This document shows positions 9,254 to 17,930 of a stretch of 64,000 nt of DNA, piece after piece. The notes below the pieces were generated by a model. That model searched no databases. It had not been told where the DNA came from and saw only the letters and a program-made list of their open reading frames with translations. This stretch comes from an uncultured bacterium (GTDB lineage Bacteria; Bacillota; Clostridia; Oscillospirales; Ruminococcaceae), in assembly GCA_905214265.1 (NCBI GenBank), contig CAJMLQ010000001.1, positions 10,477-74,476 of the forward strand, written 5' to 3'. Both the position numbers and the translations under genes were made by a program. Positions within the stretch are counted from its first letter, which is position 1; every line of letters begins with the position of its first letter.

Positions 9254-10684
9254 ATGGCACTGAAACTTTATAACAGCCTCTCCCATGAGCGGGAGGACTT
9301 CGTGCCGGTGGAACCCGGCGAGGTGAAGATGTACACCTGCGGCCCCACGGTGTACCATTTTGCCCATATCGGCAACCTGCGCAGCTATATCATGGAGGAC
9401 GTGCTGGAGAAATACCTGAACTATGCGGGTTTCCACGTTAGCCGCGTCATGAACATCACCGACGTGGGTCATCTTTCCAGCGATGCGGACACCGGCGAGG
9501 ATAAGATGCTCAAAGGCGCCAAGCGGGAGCATAAAAGCGTCATGGAGATCGCCAAATTTTATACGGACGCTTTCTTTGCCGATTGCGAAAAGCTGAACAT
9601 CAAACGGCCGGAGGTGGTGCAGCCCGCTACCGGCTGCATCGCGGATTTCATCCGGCTGATCTCCGAACTTCTGGAGAAGGGGTACGCCTACCAGGCGGGC
9701 GGAAACGTCTATTTCGATACCTCCAAACTGGAGAAGTACTACGTTTTCAACGACCATGACGAGGAGGACCTGGAGGTCGGCGTCCGAGAGGGCGTGGAGG
9801 AAGACACCAACAAGCACAGCAAGGCAGATTTCGTCCTCTGGTTCACCAAATCCAAATTCGACGATCAGGAGCTGAAATGGGAGTCCCCCTGGGGGCTGGG
9901 CTACCCGGGGTGGCACATCGAATGCTCCGCCATCAGCATGAAATATCTGGGGGACCGCCTGGACATCCACTGCGGCGGCATCGACAACGCCTTCCCCCAC
10001 CACACCAACGAGATCGCCCAGAGCGAAGCGGTGCTGGGGCATAAATGGTGCAATTACTGGTTCCATGTCCATCATCTGAATACGGCAAACGGTAAGATGA
10101 GCAAGTCCAGCGGCGAATTTTTGACGGTCTCCCTACTGGAAAGCAAGGGTTATGACCCCATGGTGTACCGCTTTTTCTGCATGCAGTCCCACTACCGCCG
10201 GTCTCTGGCCTTTTCCTATGAGGCGCTGGACAACGCGGCGGCGGCTTACGGCAAGCTGGCAGCCCGCATCGCCGCCTTGGATCCCAGGGACGGGGAACTG
10301 GATAAGGCGGCTGCGGAGAAGCTCCGCGCCTCCTTCCGGGAGGGGATGGACAACGATCTGAACACCTCCCTGGCCGTTACGGCCCTTTATGACGTGCTGA
10401 AAGCGGACACCAACGGTCGGACTAAGCTGGCCCTTCTGGAGGAGTTCGACAGTGTGCTGTCCCTGAACCTGCTGAAGGCGGCAGAAAAGGTCCGCGCCAG
10501 CGCAGCACCCGCGGACGGCGAGGAGCTGCCTCCGGAGGTCCAGGCACTGGTGGAGGAGCGTGCCGCTGCACGAAAGGCAAAGGACTTCCAGAAGGCTGAC
10601 GAGCTCCGTGGAAAGATCGCCGCGCTGGGTTATCAGGTCGAGGAGACCCGGCAGGGCACCCGCGTGACGAAAATCCAAGGATGA
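9254..10684 (+). CDS. cysS: Cysteinyl-tRNA synthetase
   Basis: A class I aminoacyl-tRNA synthetase that charges tRNA-Cys. The 476-residue protein starts with the typical [20 protein letters not shown]. It has the zinc-ligand Cys in MYTCGPTVY, the HIGH-type motif HFAHIGN, the zinc region [10 protein letters not shown] followed by [17 protein letters not shown], and the KMSKS loop GKMSKSSG near residue 280. The helical anticodon-binding domain follows. ATG start behind AGGAGTG. It closes the rimO-pgsA-cysE-cysS run; the intergenic gap to the sugar kinase is 64 bases. Confidence 0.98.
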   Translation: MALKLYNSLSHEREDFVPVEPGEVKMYTCGPTVYHFAHIGNLRSYIMEDVLEKYLNYAGFHVSRVMNITDVGHLSSDADTGEDKMLKGAKREHKSVMEIAKFYTDAFFADCEKLNIKRPEVVQPATGCIADFIRLISELLEKGYAYQAGGNVYFDTSKLEKYYVFNDHDEEDLEVGVREGVEEDTNKHSKADFVLWFTKSKFDDQELKWESPWGLGYPGWHIECSAISMKYLGDRLDIHCGGIDNAFPHHTNEIAQSEAVLGHKWCNYWFHVHHLNTANGKMSKSSGEFLTVSLLESKGYDPMVYRFFCMQSHYRRSLAFSYEALDNAAAAYGKLAARIAALDPRDGELDKAAAEKLRASFREGMDNDLNTSLAVTALYDVLKADTNGRTKLALLEEFDSVLSLNLLKAAEKVRASAAPADGEELPPEVQALVEERAAARKAKDFQKADELRGKIAALGYQVEETRQGTRVTKIQG

Positions 10685-10748
10685 CCGGCAAAATCAGGAT
10701 CTGCCGCATACAATAGATAGAAACGGGCAGAAAGGGCGGGAAGAGGAT

Positions 10749-11690
10749 ATGTTTGATAAAATTATTACCGTGACGCTGAATCCGGCGCTGGATGTCACTC
10801 TCTGGCTCAACGCGCTGGACTTTGTGGAACCCAACGAGACAGCCCGGGAGGTCCTGTATGCAGGGGGAAAGGGCGTCAACATCTCCCGGGTGTTGGCGTC
10901 CCTGGGCGTTTGCGCCAAGGCGCTGGGGATCTGCGGAAGTGACAACGCCGGGCGGTTCATCAGCCTTCTGGACGGCGACGGGGTGACCCACGATTTTGTT
11001 CACACTGACGGCGCCGTCCGGGAAAACCTCACCGTCAACATCCCGGACGGTCGATTTTTGAAGATTAACCGCAAAGGGAGCATAGTCCCGGTGGAGGCGA
11101 TGCACCAGCTCCGGCGCAAGCTGGAGGACGAGCTGCAGGGCGGCGGAAAGACGCTGATGGTCTTTGCAGGAAGCCTTCCGCCCAACGTCACGCCGGAAGG
11201 GTACCGGTCGTTTCTGCTCTCCTTCCGGCGTGAGAATGTGTTTTTCGCGCTGGACAACGCCTTTTTCAAGCTGGAGGACCTGCAGGAGATCCAGCCGTTT
11301 ATCGTGAAGCCCAATCTGCTGGAGTTCCGAAAGATGAGCGGCTCCGATTTGCGGACGGAGCAGTCCATCGTCAAGCTGGCGCGTTCCATGACGGGGTACG
11401 TGGAGCACACCCTGGTAAGCCTGGGGCCCAAGGGGCTGATCTACGCAGGTCCGGAGGGCCTTTACCGCCTGCACAACCAGCCGGTGAAGGTCAAATCCAC
11501 TGTAGGGGCGGGGGACACCACTTTAGCAGCGTTTTTGGCCGCCCTGCAGCGGGGGCTGCCCGCCTCAGAGGCGGCGCGGTACGCGGTGGCCGCCGGAAGC
11601 GCATCCGTCACCTTGGACGGGACCGACGTGGTCAGCCCGGCCCTGGTAGAGTCGTTTCTCCCACAGATCTCGGTGCGGATACTCCGGTAA
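10749..11690 (+). CDS. pfkB: PfkB-family hexose-phosphate kinase (1-phosphofructokinase type)
   Basis: A 313-residue ribokinase-fold sugar kinase of the FruK/LacC group. The N-terminal signature TLNPALDVT and GGKGVNISRVLASLG, together with the C-terminal GAGDTTLAAFLAAL (catalytic Asp near residue 255), are the family's two signatures. FruK (fructose-1-phosphate to fructose-1,6-bisphosphate) is the best guess; tagatose-6-phosphate kinase is the main alternative. No phosphotransferase system genes lie beside it, so the substrate stays open. ATG start behind GGGCGGGAAGAGG. A strong terminator follows at 11831-11864. Confidence 0.88.
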   Translation: MFDKIITVTLNPALDVTLWLNALDFVEPNETAREVLYAGGKGVNISRVLASLGVCAKALGICGSDNAGRFISLLDGDGVTHDFVHTDGAVRENLTVNIPDGRFLKINRKGSIVPVEAMHQLRRKLEDELQGGGKTLMVFAGSLPPNVTPEGYRSFLLSFRRENVFFALDNAFFKLEDLQEIQPFIVKPNLLEFRKMSGSDLRTEQSIVKLARSMTGYVEHTLVSLGPKGLIYAGPEGLYRLHNQPVKVKSTVGAGDTTLAAFLAALQRGLPASEAARYAVAAGSASVTLDGTDVVSPALVESFLPQISVRILR

Positions 11691-11696
11691 GCATAG

Positions 11697-11864
11697 AACC
11701 AGAAAAGTGGATCCCTGCATAAAACTTGCTGACGGCAGCAGTGTTTCCATGTAGGTTTCGTGAGGATCCAGGCTTTATTTGGCTGTGAAGCGGCCGGAAA
11801 GCGCATTTTGGGTACCACTGCGGGAAATCCATCCCATCTCAAGGAATTTGTCCTGAGATGGGAT
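11697..11864 (+). ncRNA. Possible structured RNA ahead of an intrinsic terminator (unclassified)
   Basis: The stretch after pfkB is non-coding and folds well by eye. TGGATCC (11708-11714) can pair with GGATCCA (11762-11768). Inside that, CTGCAT pairs with ATGTAG, and TTGCTG pairs with CAGCAG around the loop ACGG. A second small hairpin is GGCTG/CGGCC with loop TGAAG. A GGGTACCAC stretch and then the terminator hairpin follow. It could be an independent small RNA or just the structured 3' UTR of pfkB. It lacks a canonical T-box sequence, and I cannot match it to 6S or SRP RNA. Confidence 0.35.
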
Positions 11865-11875
11865 TTTTTCTTTTT
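11831..11875 (+). terminator. Strong intrinsic terminator after pfkB
   Basis: ATCCCATCTCA (11831-11841) pairs perfectly with TGAGATGGGAT (11854-11864). The stem is extended by GGA/TCC with one bulged base, and a T-rich tail runs to 11875. It should end transcripts of the cysS/pfkB side before the fumarate operon. Confidence 0.9.
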
Positions 11876-11940
11876 CCAAGGTGTCAGACTGTGATGATAT
11901 TCTATCTGCTTCCAGAGACAGAATAAAGAAAAAAAGGGGC

Positions 11941-11958
11941 TTGTTAGATTTTTCACAA
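11941..11958. promoter_or_regulatory. Putative Rex operator
   Basis: TTGTTAGATTTTTCACAA is an 18-base inverted repeat whose outer half-sites match the known Rex consensus (TTGTTAANNNNTTAACAA in Clostridia, TTGTGAANNNNTTCACAA in Bacillus). A rex gene lies in the same gene string downstream (23872-24501). The site is about 80 bases upstream of the -35 box at 12037, farther than usual for direct occlusion, so either a second promoter is used or repression works by another geometry. Confidence 0.65.
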
Positions 11959-12036
11959 TTTTTATTCCCGGCTGCGTCAGATTCTGAAAAACCCTACAAA
12001 GTGCAGCCAAATCGTCGAAAAGAACGGGCCGAATTG

Positions 12037-12065
12037 TTGACATTCGACGGAATCGGTATTATAAT
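12037..12065 (+). promoter_or_regulatory. Consensus sigma-A promoter of the fumarate operon
   Basis: A perfect -35 box TTGACA (12037-12042), a 17-base spacer and a perfect -10 box TATAAT (12060-12065). Transcription should start near 12072, inside the palindrome AATATCGATATT. No later strong promoter or terminator was seen before the end of the operon. Confidence 0.88.
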
Positions 12066-12220
12066 ATCGATATTGAAATATGGATATTTTCTAGGATTGC
12101 GGCGGATCATCAACCTTATTTGCCCAGTCCTTTTTTTACGCAGAGCCCTGCGGAAAAAGGACCCCGCCAGTGCCCGTGGACGGCCGGACTTTCCGGCGAA
12201 TGATGACCGTTGGAGGTGAG

Positions 12221-12289
12221 ATGGGAACGATTTTTCTTGCCGGATTTTTCGGCAGTGTGAAACATTCCTTTTGGGCAGGCATCTTGTAA
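12221..12289 (+). CDS. Possible 22-residue leader peptide
   Basis: ATG at 12221 follows a near-ideal GGAGGTGAG (12212-12220) and opens a 22-codon frame ending TAA at 12287. The peptide is MGTIFLAGFFGSVKHSFWAGIL: hydrophobic, with one Lys and one His. It is too short for standard gene finders. It ends 46 bases before the dehydrogenase gene. It could be a leader peptide affecting expression or a small membrane peptide. The Shine-Dalgarno is better than that of many confirmed genes here, but a chance frame this short cannot be excluded. Confidence 0.4.
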   Translation: MGTIFLAGFFGSVKHSFWAGIL

Positions 12290-12335
12290 TGGTATGACCA
12301 TTCACCCGACTATCTGACAGATTGGAGAAGGTATT

Positions 12336-13283
12336 ATGACAAACAAAATCACCATTATCGGCGCTGGAAGCGTTGGCTCCACCATTGCGTACACCCTTGC
12401 TGTGAACGGCATCGCCTCCGAAGTCGTTCTCATCGACGTCAACACCCAGAAAGCGCTGGGTGAGGCCATGGATATCCGGCAGGCGACCCCGTTTGCCTCC
12501 CAGACCCAGATTTATGCGGGCAGCTACAGCGACGCGGAAGGCTCCAACATTGTCATCGTGACCTCCGGCATCGCCCGGAAGCCCGGCCAAAGCCGCATCG
12601 ACCTGACCCAGACCAACGTTGACATCATCAAGAGCATCATTCCGGACATCGTCCGCCACGCCCCCGAGGCTATTTACATCCTGGTCAGCAATCCGGTTGA
12701 CATCCTGACCTACGTTTTCGGAAAAGTCTCCGGTTTGCCCACCAACCATGTTATCGGTTCTGGCACCATCCTGGACACCGCCCGGCTCCGGACCCGCCTG
12801 GCTGAGTATTTCTCCATCAGCCAGAAAAACATCCACGCTTACGTTCTGGGCGAGCATGGCGACAGTTCCTTCATCCCCTGGTCGATGGCCTCTATTTCCA
12901 GTATCCCCCTGGAAGACTACCGCAAGAGCCTGACCGTGGACGGTGACGTCCTGCCGGAGCTGGATGTGGCGGAAGTCGAAAAATATGTCCGCACCTCCGG
13001 CGGCAAGATCATCGGCCGCAAGGGCGCCACCTATTACGGCATCGCCGCTTCGGTATGTCATATCTGCCGCTGCCTCTTCAGCAGCACCGACACCATCCTG
13101 ACGGTATCCTCCATGATGACCGGCGAGTATGGCCTCAGCGATGTGGCCCTCAGCGTTATGTCTGTTGTCGGCTCCGAGGGAATTAAGGGCAACATCTGCG
13201 CCAAGCTGACCGACGAGGAGCTGGAAAAGCTCCACCACAGCGCCGATGTCCTGAAGGACGTGATCCGTCAGATCAATATCTGA
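12336..13283 (+). CDS. LDH-fold 2-hydroxyacid dehydrogenase with malate-type specificity residue
   Basis: A 315-residue NAD-dependent dehydrogenase of the lactate/malate family. The Rossmann motif GAGSVGSTIAY, the signature GEHGDSS with catalytic His174, GSGTILDTARLRTRL and GATYYGIA are all LDH-like. However, the substrate-specificity position is Arg81 (in SGIARKPGQSR), where lactate dehydrogenases have Gln (NQKPGETR; Gln102 in LDH numbering) and malate dehydrogenases have Arg. Family knowledge says that residue largely decides lactate versus malate. fumC follows 36 bases later, so malate dehydrogenase (oxaloacetate to malate) is my preferred role. L-lactate dehydrogenase is the alternative an automatic pipeline would give. 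Confidence 0.85.
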   Translation: MTNKITIIGAGSVGSTIAYTLAVNGIASEVVLIDVNTQKALGEAMDIRQATPFASQTQIYAGSYSDAEGSNIVIVTSGIARKPGQSRIDLTQTNVDIIKSIIPDIVRHAPEAIYILVSNPVDILTYVFGKVSGLPTNHVIGSGTILDTARLRTRLAEYFSISQKNIHAYVLGEHGDSSFIPWSMASISSIPLEDYRKSLTVDGDVLPELDVAEVEKYVRTSGGKIIGRKGATYYGIAASVCHICRCLFSSTDTILTVSSMMTGEYGLSDVALSVMSVVGSEGIKGNICAKLTDEELEKLHHSADVLKDVIRQINI

Positions 13284-13319
13284 CCCTGTTTTCTGCATGA
13301 TATTTTTGGAGGTTACAGA

Positions 13320-14696
13320 ATGGAATACCGCATTGAGCACGACTCCATGGGCGAAGTGAAGGTCCCTGCTGACCGCTACTGGGCCGCCCAGACCGAACGG
13401 AGCCACGAGAACTTCAAAATCGGCGTCGGCATCGAGACCATGCCCCGGGAGATCACCCACGCCTTCGGCATCCTGAAAAAGGCCGCCGCCATGGCGAACC
13501 ACGCCCTGAAGCCCGAGAAAATGACCGACGAGAAGCTGGCCGCCATTACCGGCGCCTGCGATGAGGTCATCAGCGGCGCATTGAACGACCACTTCCCGCT
13601 GGTGGTCTGGCAGACCGGCTCTGGCACCCAGTCCAACATGAACGCCAACGAGGTCATTGCCAACCGGGGCAATGAAATTGCCGGCAAAAAGCTGCTGCAC
13701 CCCAACGACGACATCAACATGAGCCAGTCCTCCAACGATACCTTCCCCACTGCCATGCACATCTCCGCGGTGCTGGCCATCGAGGACAAACTCTTTCCCG
13801 CCATCGACCTGCTGGTGGAAACCTTCAAGCGCCTGGAAGCCGAGAACGAAGGCATCGTCAAGAGCGGCCGCACCCATCTTCAGGACGCGACCCCCATCCA
13901 GTTCAGCCAGGAGATCAGCGGCTGGCGTTCTTCCCTGGAAAAAGACCGCCGGATGCTGGAGATCGCCCTCCCCGAACTGAAAGAGCTGGCGCTGGGCGGC
14001 ACCGCCGTCGGCACTGGGCTCAACGCCCCGAAGGGCTTTGACGTCAAGGTTGCGGAGGCGGTTTCGGAACTGACCGGCAAGGATTTCGTCACCGCTCCCA
14101 ACAAGTTCCACGCCCTGACCAGCAAGGATGAACTGGTGTTTGCCCACGGCGCTCTCAAGGCTCTGGCAGCGGACCTGATGAAGATCGCCAACGACGTCCG
14201 CTGGCTGGCCAGTGGCCCCCGCGACGGCCTGGGCGAGATCTTCATCCCCGAAAACGAGCCCGGCTCCTCCATCATGCCCGGCAAGGTGAATCCCACCCAG
14301 TGCGAAGCCGTCACCATGGTGGCCGTCCAGGTCATGGGCAACGACGTGGCCGTGGGTATGGCCGCCTCTCAGGGCAACTTTGAGCTGAACGTCTTTATGC
14401 CGGTGTGCATCTACAACTTCCTCCAGTCGGCGCGGCTGCTGGCAGAGGTCATGGTCTCCTTCAACAACAACTGCGCGGTGGGCATCAAGGCCAACCGGGA
14501 GAAGATGCACCATAATCTCTATAACTCCCTGATGCTGGTCACTGCCTTGAACCCCTATATCGGCTACGAAAACGCGGCGAAAACCGCGAAGAAGGCCTAC
14601 AAGGACAACATCTCCCTGAAAGAAGCCTGCGTGGAGCTGGGCTTCCTCACTGCCGAGAAGTTCGACGAGGTCTTCCATCCGGAGCAGATGGCATAA
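13320..14696 (+). CDS. fumC: Fumarate hydratase, class II
   Basis: A 458-residue class II (iron-free) fumarase, interconverting malate and fumarate in the cytosol. Family landmarks: the N-terminal [58 protein letters not shown] and the mobile signature loop [11 protein letters not shown] near residue 318. The last is diagnostic of the fumarase/aspartase superfamily; the whole pattern fits FumC better than aspartase. ATG start behind TTGGAGG. It sits between the malate-type dehydrogenase and the Hdr genes, so it likely supplies fumarate to the flavoprotein encoded at 21911. Confidence 0.96.
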   Translation: MEYRIEHDSMGEVKVPADRYWAAQTERSHENFKIGVGIETMPREITHAFGILKKAAAMANHALKPEKMTDEKLAAITGACDEVISGALNDHFPLVVWQTGSGTQSNMNANEVIANRGNEIAGKKLLHPNDDINMSQSSNDTFPTAMHISAVLAIEDKLFPAIDLLVETFKRLEAENEGIVKSGRTHLQDATPIQFSQEISGWRSSLEKDRRMLEIALPELKELALGGTAVGTGLNAPKGFDVKVAEAVSELTGKDFVTAPNKFHALTSKDELVFAHGALKALAADLMKIANDVRWLASGPRDGLGEIFIPENEPGSSIMPGKVNPTQCEAVTMVAVQVMGNDVAVGMAASQGNFELNVFMPVCIYNFLQSARLLAEVMVSFNNNCAVGIKANREKMHHNLYNSLMLVTALNPYIGYENAAKTAKKAYKDNISLKEACVELGFLTAEKFDEVFHPEQMA

Positions 14697-14720
14697 CGCT
14701 GCGATTGGAGGAATCAAATC

Positions 14721-15503
14721 ATGAAATTCAGCTATTATCCGGGCTGCACCCTGAAAACCAAGGCAAAGGAACTGGACGCCTACGGGCGGCGCTCCGCCGA
14801 GGCTCTGGGGATTACTCTGGAAGAGTTGCCGGAGTGGCAGTGCTGCGGCGCAGTCTACCCCATGGCGAAGGATGAGATCGCCACTAAGCTGTCTTCCGTC
14901 CGCGCACTGGCCAGTGCCCGGGATTTGGGCAACGGATTGGTCACCCTCTGCTCTGCCTGCCACCATGTGATCAAGCGGGTCAACGGCGATATGCAGAATG
15001 ACAACGAGATTCGCACAAAAGTCAACAATTACCTCCAGCTGGAGCCCCCTTATGAGGGCGAGACCCAGGTGCTGCACTATCTGGAGATGCTCCGGGACGT
15101 GGTAGGCTTTGACGAACTGAAAAAAAAGGTCGTGAATCCCCTGAAGGGCCGGAAGATCGGCGCCTATTACGGCTGCATGCTGCTGCGGCCCAGCAAGGAG
15201 ATGCAATTCGACAACCCCGAGAACCCCACCATCATTGAGGACTTCATCCGGGCCATCGGCGGCACTCCGGTGCTTTACCCCTTCCGCAACGAGTGCTGCG
15301 GCGGGTATGTGACCCTGAGCAAGAAGGAACTGGCGCAGAAGAAGGCCGACATGGTCCTGGAATCCGCCATGGAGAAGGGTGCGGAGGAACTGATCACCGC
15401 CTGCCCGCTCTGTATGTACAACCTGGACGCCAACAGCACCAGCCACAAGCTGCCGGTCCGCTATTTCACCGAGCTTCTGGCGGAAGCCCTGGGCGTGAAA
15501 TAA
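14721..15503 (+). CDS. hdrB: Heterodisulfide reductase subunit B-like protein (HdrB)
   Basis: A 260-residue protein with two complete CCG domains, the cysteine-rich motif that holds the noncubane [4Fe-4S] clusters of methanogen HdrB. First copy: YYPGCTLKT, then WQCCGAVYP, then CSACHHV. Second copy: YYGCMLLRP, then NECCGGY, then CPLCMYN. In methanogens HdrB reduces the CoM-S-S-CoB disulfide. Bacteria lack those cofactors, so the acceptor here is something else, perhaps a protein disulfide or the downstream fumarate reductase chain (inference). It is followed directly by hdrC and hdrA. Confidence 0.92.
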   Translation: MKFSYYPGCTLKTKAKELDAYGRRSAEALGITLEELPEWQCCGAVYPMAKDEIATKLSSVRALASARDLGNGLVTLCSACHHVIKRVNGDMQNDNEIRTKVNNYLQLEPPYEGETQVLHYLEMLRDVVGFDELKKKVVNPLKGRKIGAYYGCMLLRPSKEMQFDNPENPTIIEDFIRAIGGTPVLYPFRNECCGGYVTLSKKELAQKKADMVLESAMEKGAEELITACPLCMYNLDANSTSHKLPVRYFTELLAEALGVK

Positions 15504-15519
15504 GAAGGAGGGATTGAAT

Positions 15520-15912
15520 ATGCCGGCTACCGAAAAAGAATTGGCGGAGACGATCCGCCGGATCAGCGGGGTGGATACCCGCAAGTGCATGAAGTGCGGC
15601 AAATGCTCCGGCACCTGTCCCGCCTTCGATGAGATGGACATTCATCCTCACAAATTTGTTTCCATGGTGGAGAAGGGGAAAATCGACGCGCTGATGCAGT
15701 CCAAATCCCTCTGGACCTGCCTTTCCTGCTTCGCCTGCGTGGAGCGCTGCCCCCGCAGCGTGGAGCCCGCCCGGCTTATCGAGGCTGTCCGGCTGGCTGT
15801 GATCCGGCGGCAGGGTGAGAATTACCTCAAGGCGGATCAGATCCCCGAATTGCTGGACGAGAAGCTGCCTCAACAGGCCATCGCCAGCGCCTTCCGGAAG
15901 TACAGTAAATAA
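15520..15912 (+). CDS. hdrC: Heterodisulfide reductase subunit C-like ferredoxin (HdrC)
   Basis: A small (130-residue) protein with two [4Fe-4S] motifs: CMKCGKCSGTCP near residue 24 and CLSCFACVERCP near residue 68. That is the HdrC pattern and should wire HdrA to HdrB. The start is ATG 15520 rather than the in-frame TTG at 15514, because AAGGAGGG (15505-15512) is seven bases from the ATG and overlaps the upstream spacing of the TTG. It begins 16 bases after hdrB and ends 26 bases before hdrA. Confidence 0.92.
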   Translation: MPATEKELAETIRRISGVDTRKCMKCGKCSGTCPAFDEMDIHPHKFVSMVEKGKIDALMQSKSLWTCLSCFACVERCPRSVEPARLIEAVRLAVIRRQGENYLKADQIPELLDEKLPQQAIASAFRKYSK

Positions 15913-15938
15913 TTTCGCAAAGGATGGAAGTGAGTTCA

Positions 15939-17930
15939 TTGCATAAAATCGGAGTCTTTGTCTGTTGGTGTGGCAGCAACATCGCGGCGACCGTTGACGT
16001 CGCAGCCGTTGCGGAAGCGATGAAGGCGGAACCCAATGTCGTTTACGCCACCGACTATCAGTATATGTGCTCGGAGGGCGGCCAGTCCAAGATCCGCCAG
16101 GCCATTAAGGAATACGGACTGACCGGCGTTGTCGTCTGCTCCTGCTCCCCCCGGATGCACGAGGCGACCTTCCGGAAAACGGCGCAGGCCGCCGGGCTGA
16201 ACCCTTATATGGTGGAGATCGCCAATATCCGCGAGCACTGCTCGTGGATCCACAAGGATAAAATGGATGCCACGGCCAAGGCCATCGTTCTGGCCCGCAC
16301 CGCCATCGCCAAGCTGAACTTGAACCAGCCCCTGACGGCGGGGGAAAGCAGCGTGGTCAAGCGGGCTCTGGTCATTGGCGGCGGCATCGCGGGCATCCAG
16401 TCCGCCCTGGATATCGCCGAGGCGGGCTACGAGGTCGACATTGTGGAGAAAACCCCGACCATCGGCGGCCGTATGGCCCAGCTGGATAAGACCTTCCCGA
16501 CCCTGGACTGCGCGGCCTGCATCCTGACCCCCAAAATGGTGGACGCCGCCCAGAACGAGAAGATCACCCTGTATACATACAGCGAGATGGAGTCGGTTTC
16601 CGGCTTCGTGGGCAATTTCACTGCCAAGATCCGGAAAAAAGCCCGCTACATCAAAGAGGACCTCTGCACCGGCTGCGGCCTTTGCACCGAAAAATGTCCT
16701 TCCCGCAAGGCGAAAAACGAGTTCAACATGGGCCTTAACACCCGGGGCGCCGTGTACATTCCCTTCGCGCAGGCGATCCCCAATGTCCCGGTCATCGATA
16801 CGGAGCAGTGCATCCACTTCAAAACCGGAAAGTGCGGCCTCTGCCAGATGAACTGCTCGGCCAAGGCTATCGATTTTGAGCAGAAGGACGAGATCATCGA
16901 GCGCCAGTACGGTGCCATCGTCGTGGCCACTGGCTTCCGGCCCATTTCTCTGGAGAAGTTCGACGAGTTTGGCTACTCACAGAATCCCGACGTGGTCACC
17001 TCGTTGGAGTTCGAGCGCATTATGAACGCTGCCGGCCCCACCAAGGGCCAGCTGGTTCGGCCCTCTGACGGGAAGCACCCCCACAGCATCGTCTTTGTCC
17101 AGTGCGTCGGCTCCCGGGACACCTCCGGCTGCGGCAAGCCTTACTGCTCCAAGATATGCTGTATGTACACCGCAAAGCACGCCATGCTGGTGCGGGAAAA
17201 ATATCCGGATGTGGAAGTCCACGTCTTCTACATCGACGTCCGGACCCCCGGCAAGAACTTTGATGAGTTCTACCGCCGCGCCGTCGAGCAGTACGACGTC
17301 GATTACATCAAGGGCATGGTGGGCAAGGTGTCCAGCCACGGGGATAAACTCCGGGTCCAGGGCTCCGACCTCATCGCCGACAAGCAGGTCGTCATCGACG
17401 CGGATATGGTGGTTCTGGCCGCAGCTATTGAGCCGGATCCGGAGGTCAGAAAGATCGCTACCATGCTCACCGCCAGCATCGACACCAACAATTTCCTCAC
17501 TGAGGCCCACCCGAAGCTTCGCCCCGTGGAGAGCCCCACAGCCGGCGTGTTTCTCTCAGGCGTCTGCCAGGGACCCAAAGACATCCCCGAAACTGTGGCC
17601 CAGGCTTCCGCCGCGGCCGCCAAGGTCATTGGACTGCTGGCCAAGGATAAGCTCAAGAGCAATCCCTGTGTTGCACATTCCGACGAGATGCTCTGCAACG
17701 GCTGTTCGGCCTGTGAAAAGGTCTGCCCTTACGGTGCCATCAGCTACATCGATAAGGAATTCCGGGTCCCCGGCCCTAAAAAGACCGAGATCCGCCGGAT
17801 CGCCATGGTCAACGAGGCGATCTGCCAGGGCTGCGGCGCCTGTACGGTCACCTGTCCCTCCGGCGCAATGGATCTGAAGGGATTCTCGACCAAACAAATC
17901 ATGGCGGAGGTGGACGCGATATGTCGATAG
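15939..17930 (+). CDS. hdrA: Heterodisulfide reductase subunit A-like flavoprotein (HdrA)
   Basis: A 663-residue FAD and iron-sulfur protein, the proposed electron-bifurcating subunit of Hdr complexes. Parts: the N-terminal HKIGVFVCWCGSNIA; the FAD-binding motif VIGGGIAGIQSALDIAEAGY near residue 146; CTGCGLCTEKCP and a following Cys-rich stretch (CIHF...CGLCQMNC); the HdrA-typical YCSKICCMY; and two C-terminal [4Fe-4S] motifs, CNGCSACEKVCPYGA and CQGCGACTVTCPSGA. I chose TTG 15939 because GGAAGTGAG lies at ideal distance. ATG 15924 would add five residues but has a Shine-Dalgarno touching it. The end overlaps the MvhD-like gene by ten bases. Confidence 0.93.
   Translation: MHKIGVFVCWCGSNIAATVDVAAVAEAMKAEPNVVYATDYQYMCSEGGQSKIRQAIKEYGLTGVVVCSCSPRMHEATFRKTAQAAGLNPYMVEIANIREHCSWIHKDKMDATAKAIVLARTAIAKLNLNQPLTAGESSVVKRALVIGGGIAGIQSALDIAEAGYEVDIVEKTPTIGGRMAQLDKTFPTLDCAACILTPKMVDAAQNEKITLYTYSEMESVSGFVGNFTAKIRKKARYIKEDLCTGCGLCTEKCPSRKAKNEFNMGLNTRGAVYIPFAQAIPNVPVIDTEQCIHFKTGKCGLCQMNCSAKAIDFEQKDEIIERQYGAIVVATGFRPISLEKFDEFGYSQNPDVVTSLEFERIMNAAGPTKGQLVRPSDGKHPHSIVFVQCVGSRDTSGCGKPYCSKICCMYTAKHAMLVREKYPDVEVHVFYIDVRTPGKNFDEFYRRAVEQYDVDYIKGMVGKVSSHGDKLRVQGSDLIADKQVVIDADMVVLAAAIEPDPEVRKIATMLTASIDTNNFLTEAHPKLRPVESPTAGVFLSGVCQGPKDIPETVAQASAAAAKVIGLLAKDKLKSNPCVAHSDEMLCNGCSACEKVCPYGAISYIDKEFRVPGPKKTEIRRIAMVNEAICQGCGACTVTCPSGAMDLKGFSTKQIMAEVDAICR

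Larger units (their letters stand above)
11865..12335 (+). other. Regulatory region upstream of the fumarate/Hdr operon
   Basis: No convincing long gene lies here. It holds, in order: a Rex-like operator (11941-11958), a consensus promoter (12037-12065), a 12-base palindrome AATATCGATATT at the likely transcription start (12063-12074), a long two-part hairpin (12127-12162: GTCCTTTTT/AAAAAGGAC enclosing CGCAG/CTGCG), a small hairpin GCCGGA/TCCGGC near 12183-12197, and a possible leader peptide (12221-12289). The 5' untranslated region would be about 260 bases and well structured, which leaves room for post-transcriptional control. Confidence 0.7.

Noticed and set aside
11800..11870. T-box reading of the GGGTACCACTGCGGG stretch after pfkB
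   Set aside because: The core T-box GGTGGTACCGCG is not present, no Stem I or specifier is visible, and no suitable gene follows before the terminator.
11881..12219. A 112-codon frame in the region before the fumarate operon
   Set aside because: It runs through the Rex-like site, the promoter and the hairpins, has no ribosome site and looks like no known protein.
11994..15641. A 1215-codon open frame on the minus strand across the dehydrogenase, fumarase and hdrB genes
   Set aside because: It is antisense to three well-supported genes and its translation has no recognisable domain; GC-rich codon usage creates such shadows.
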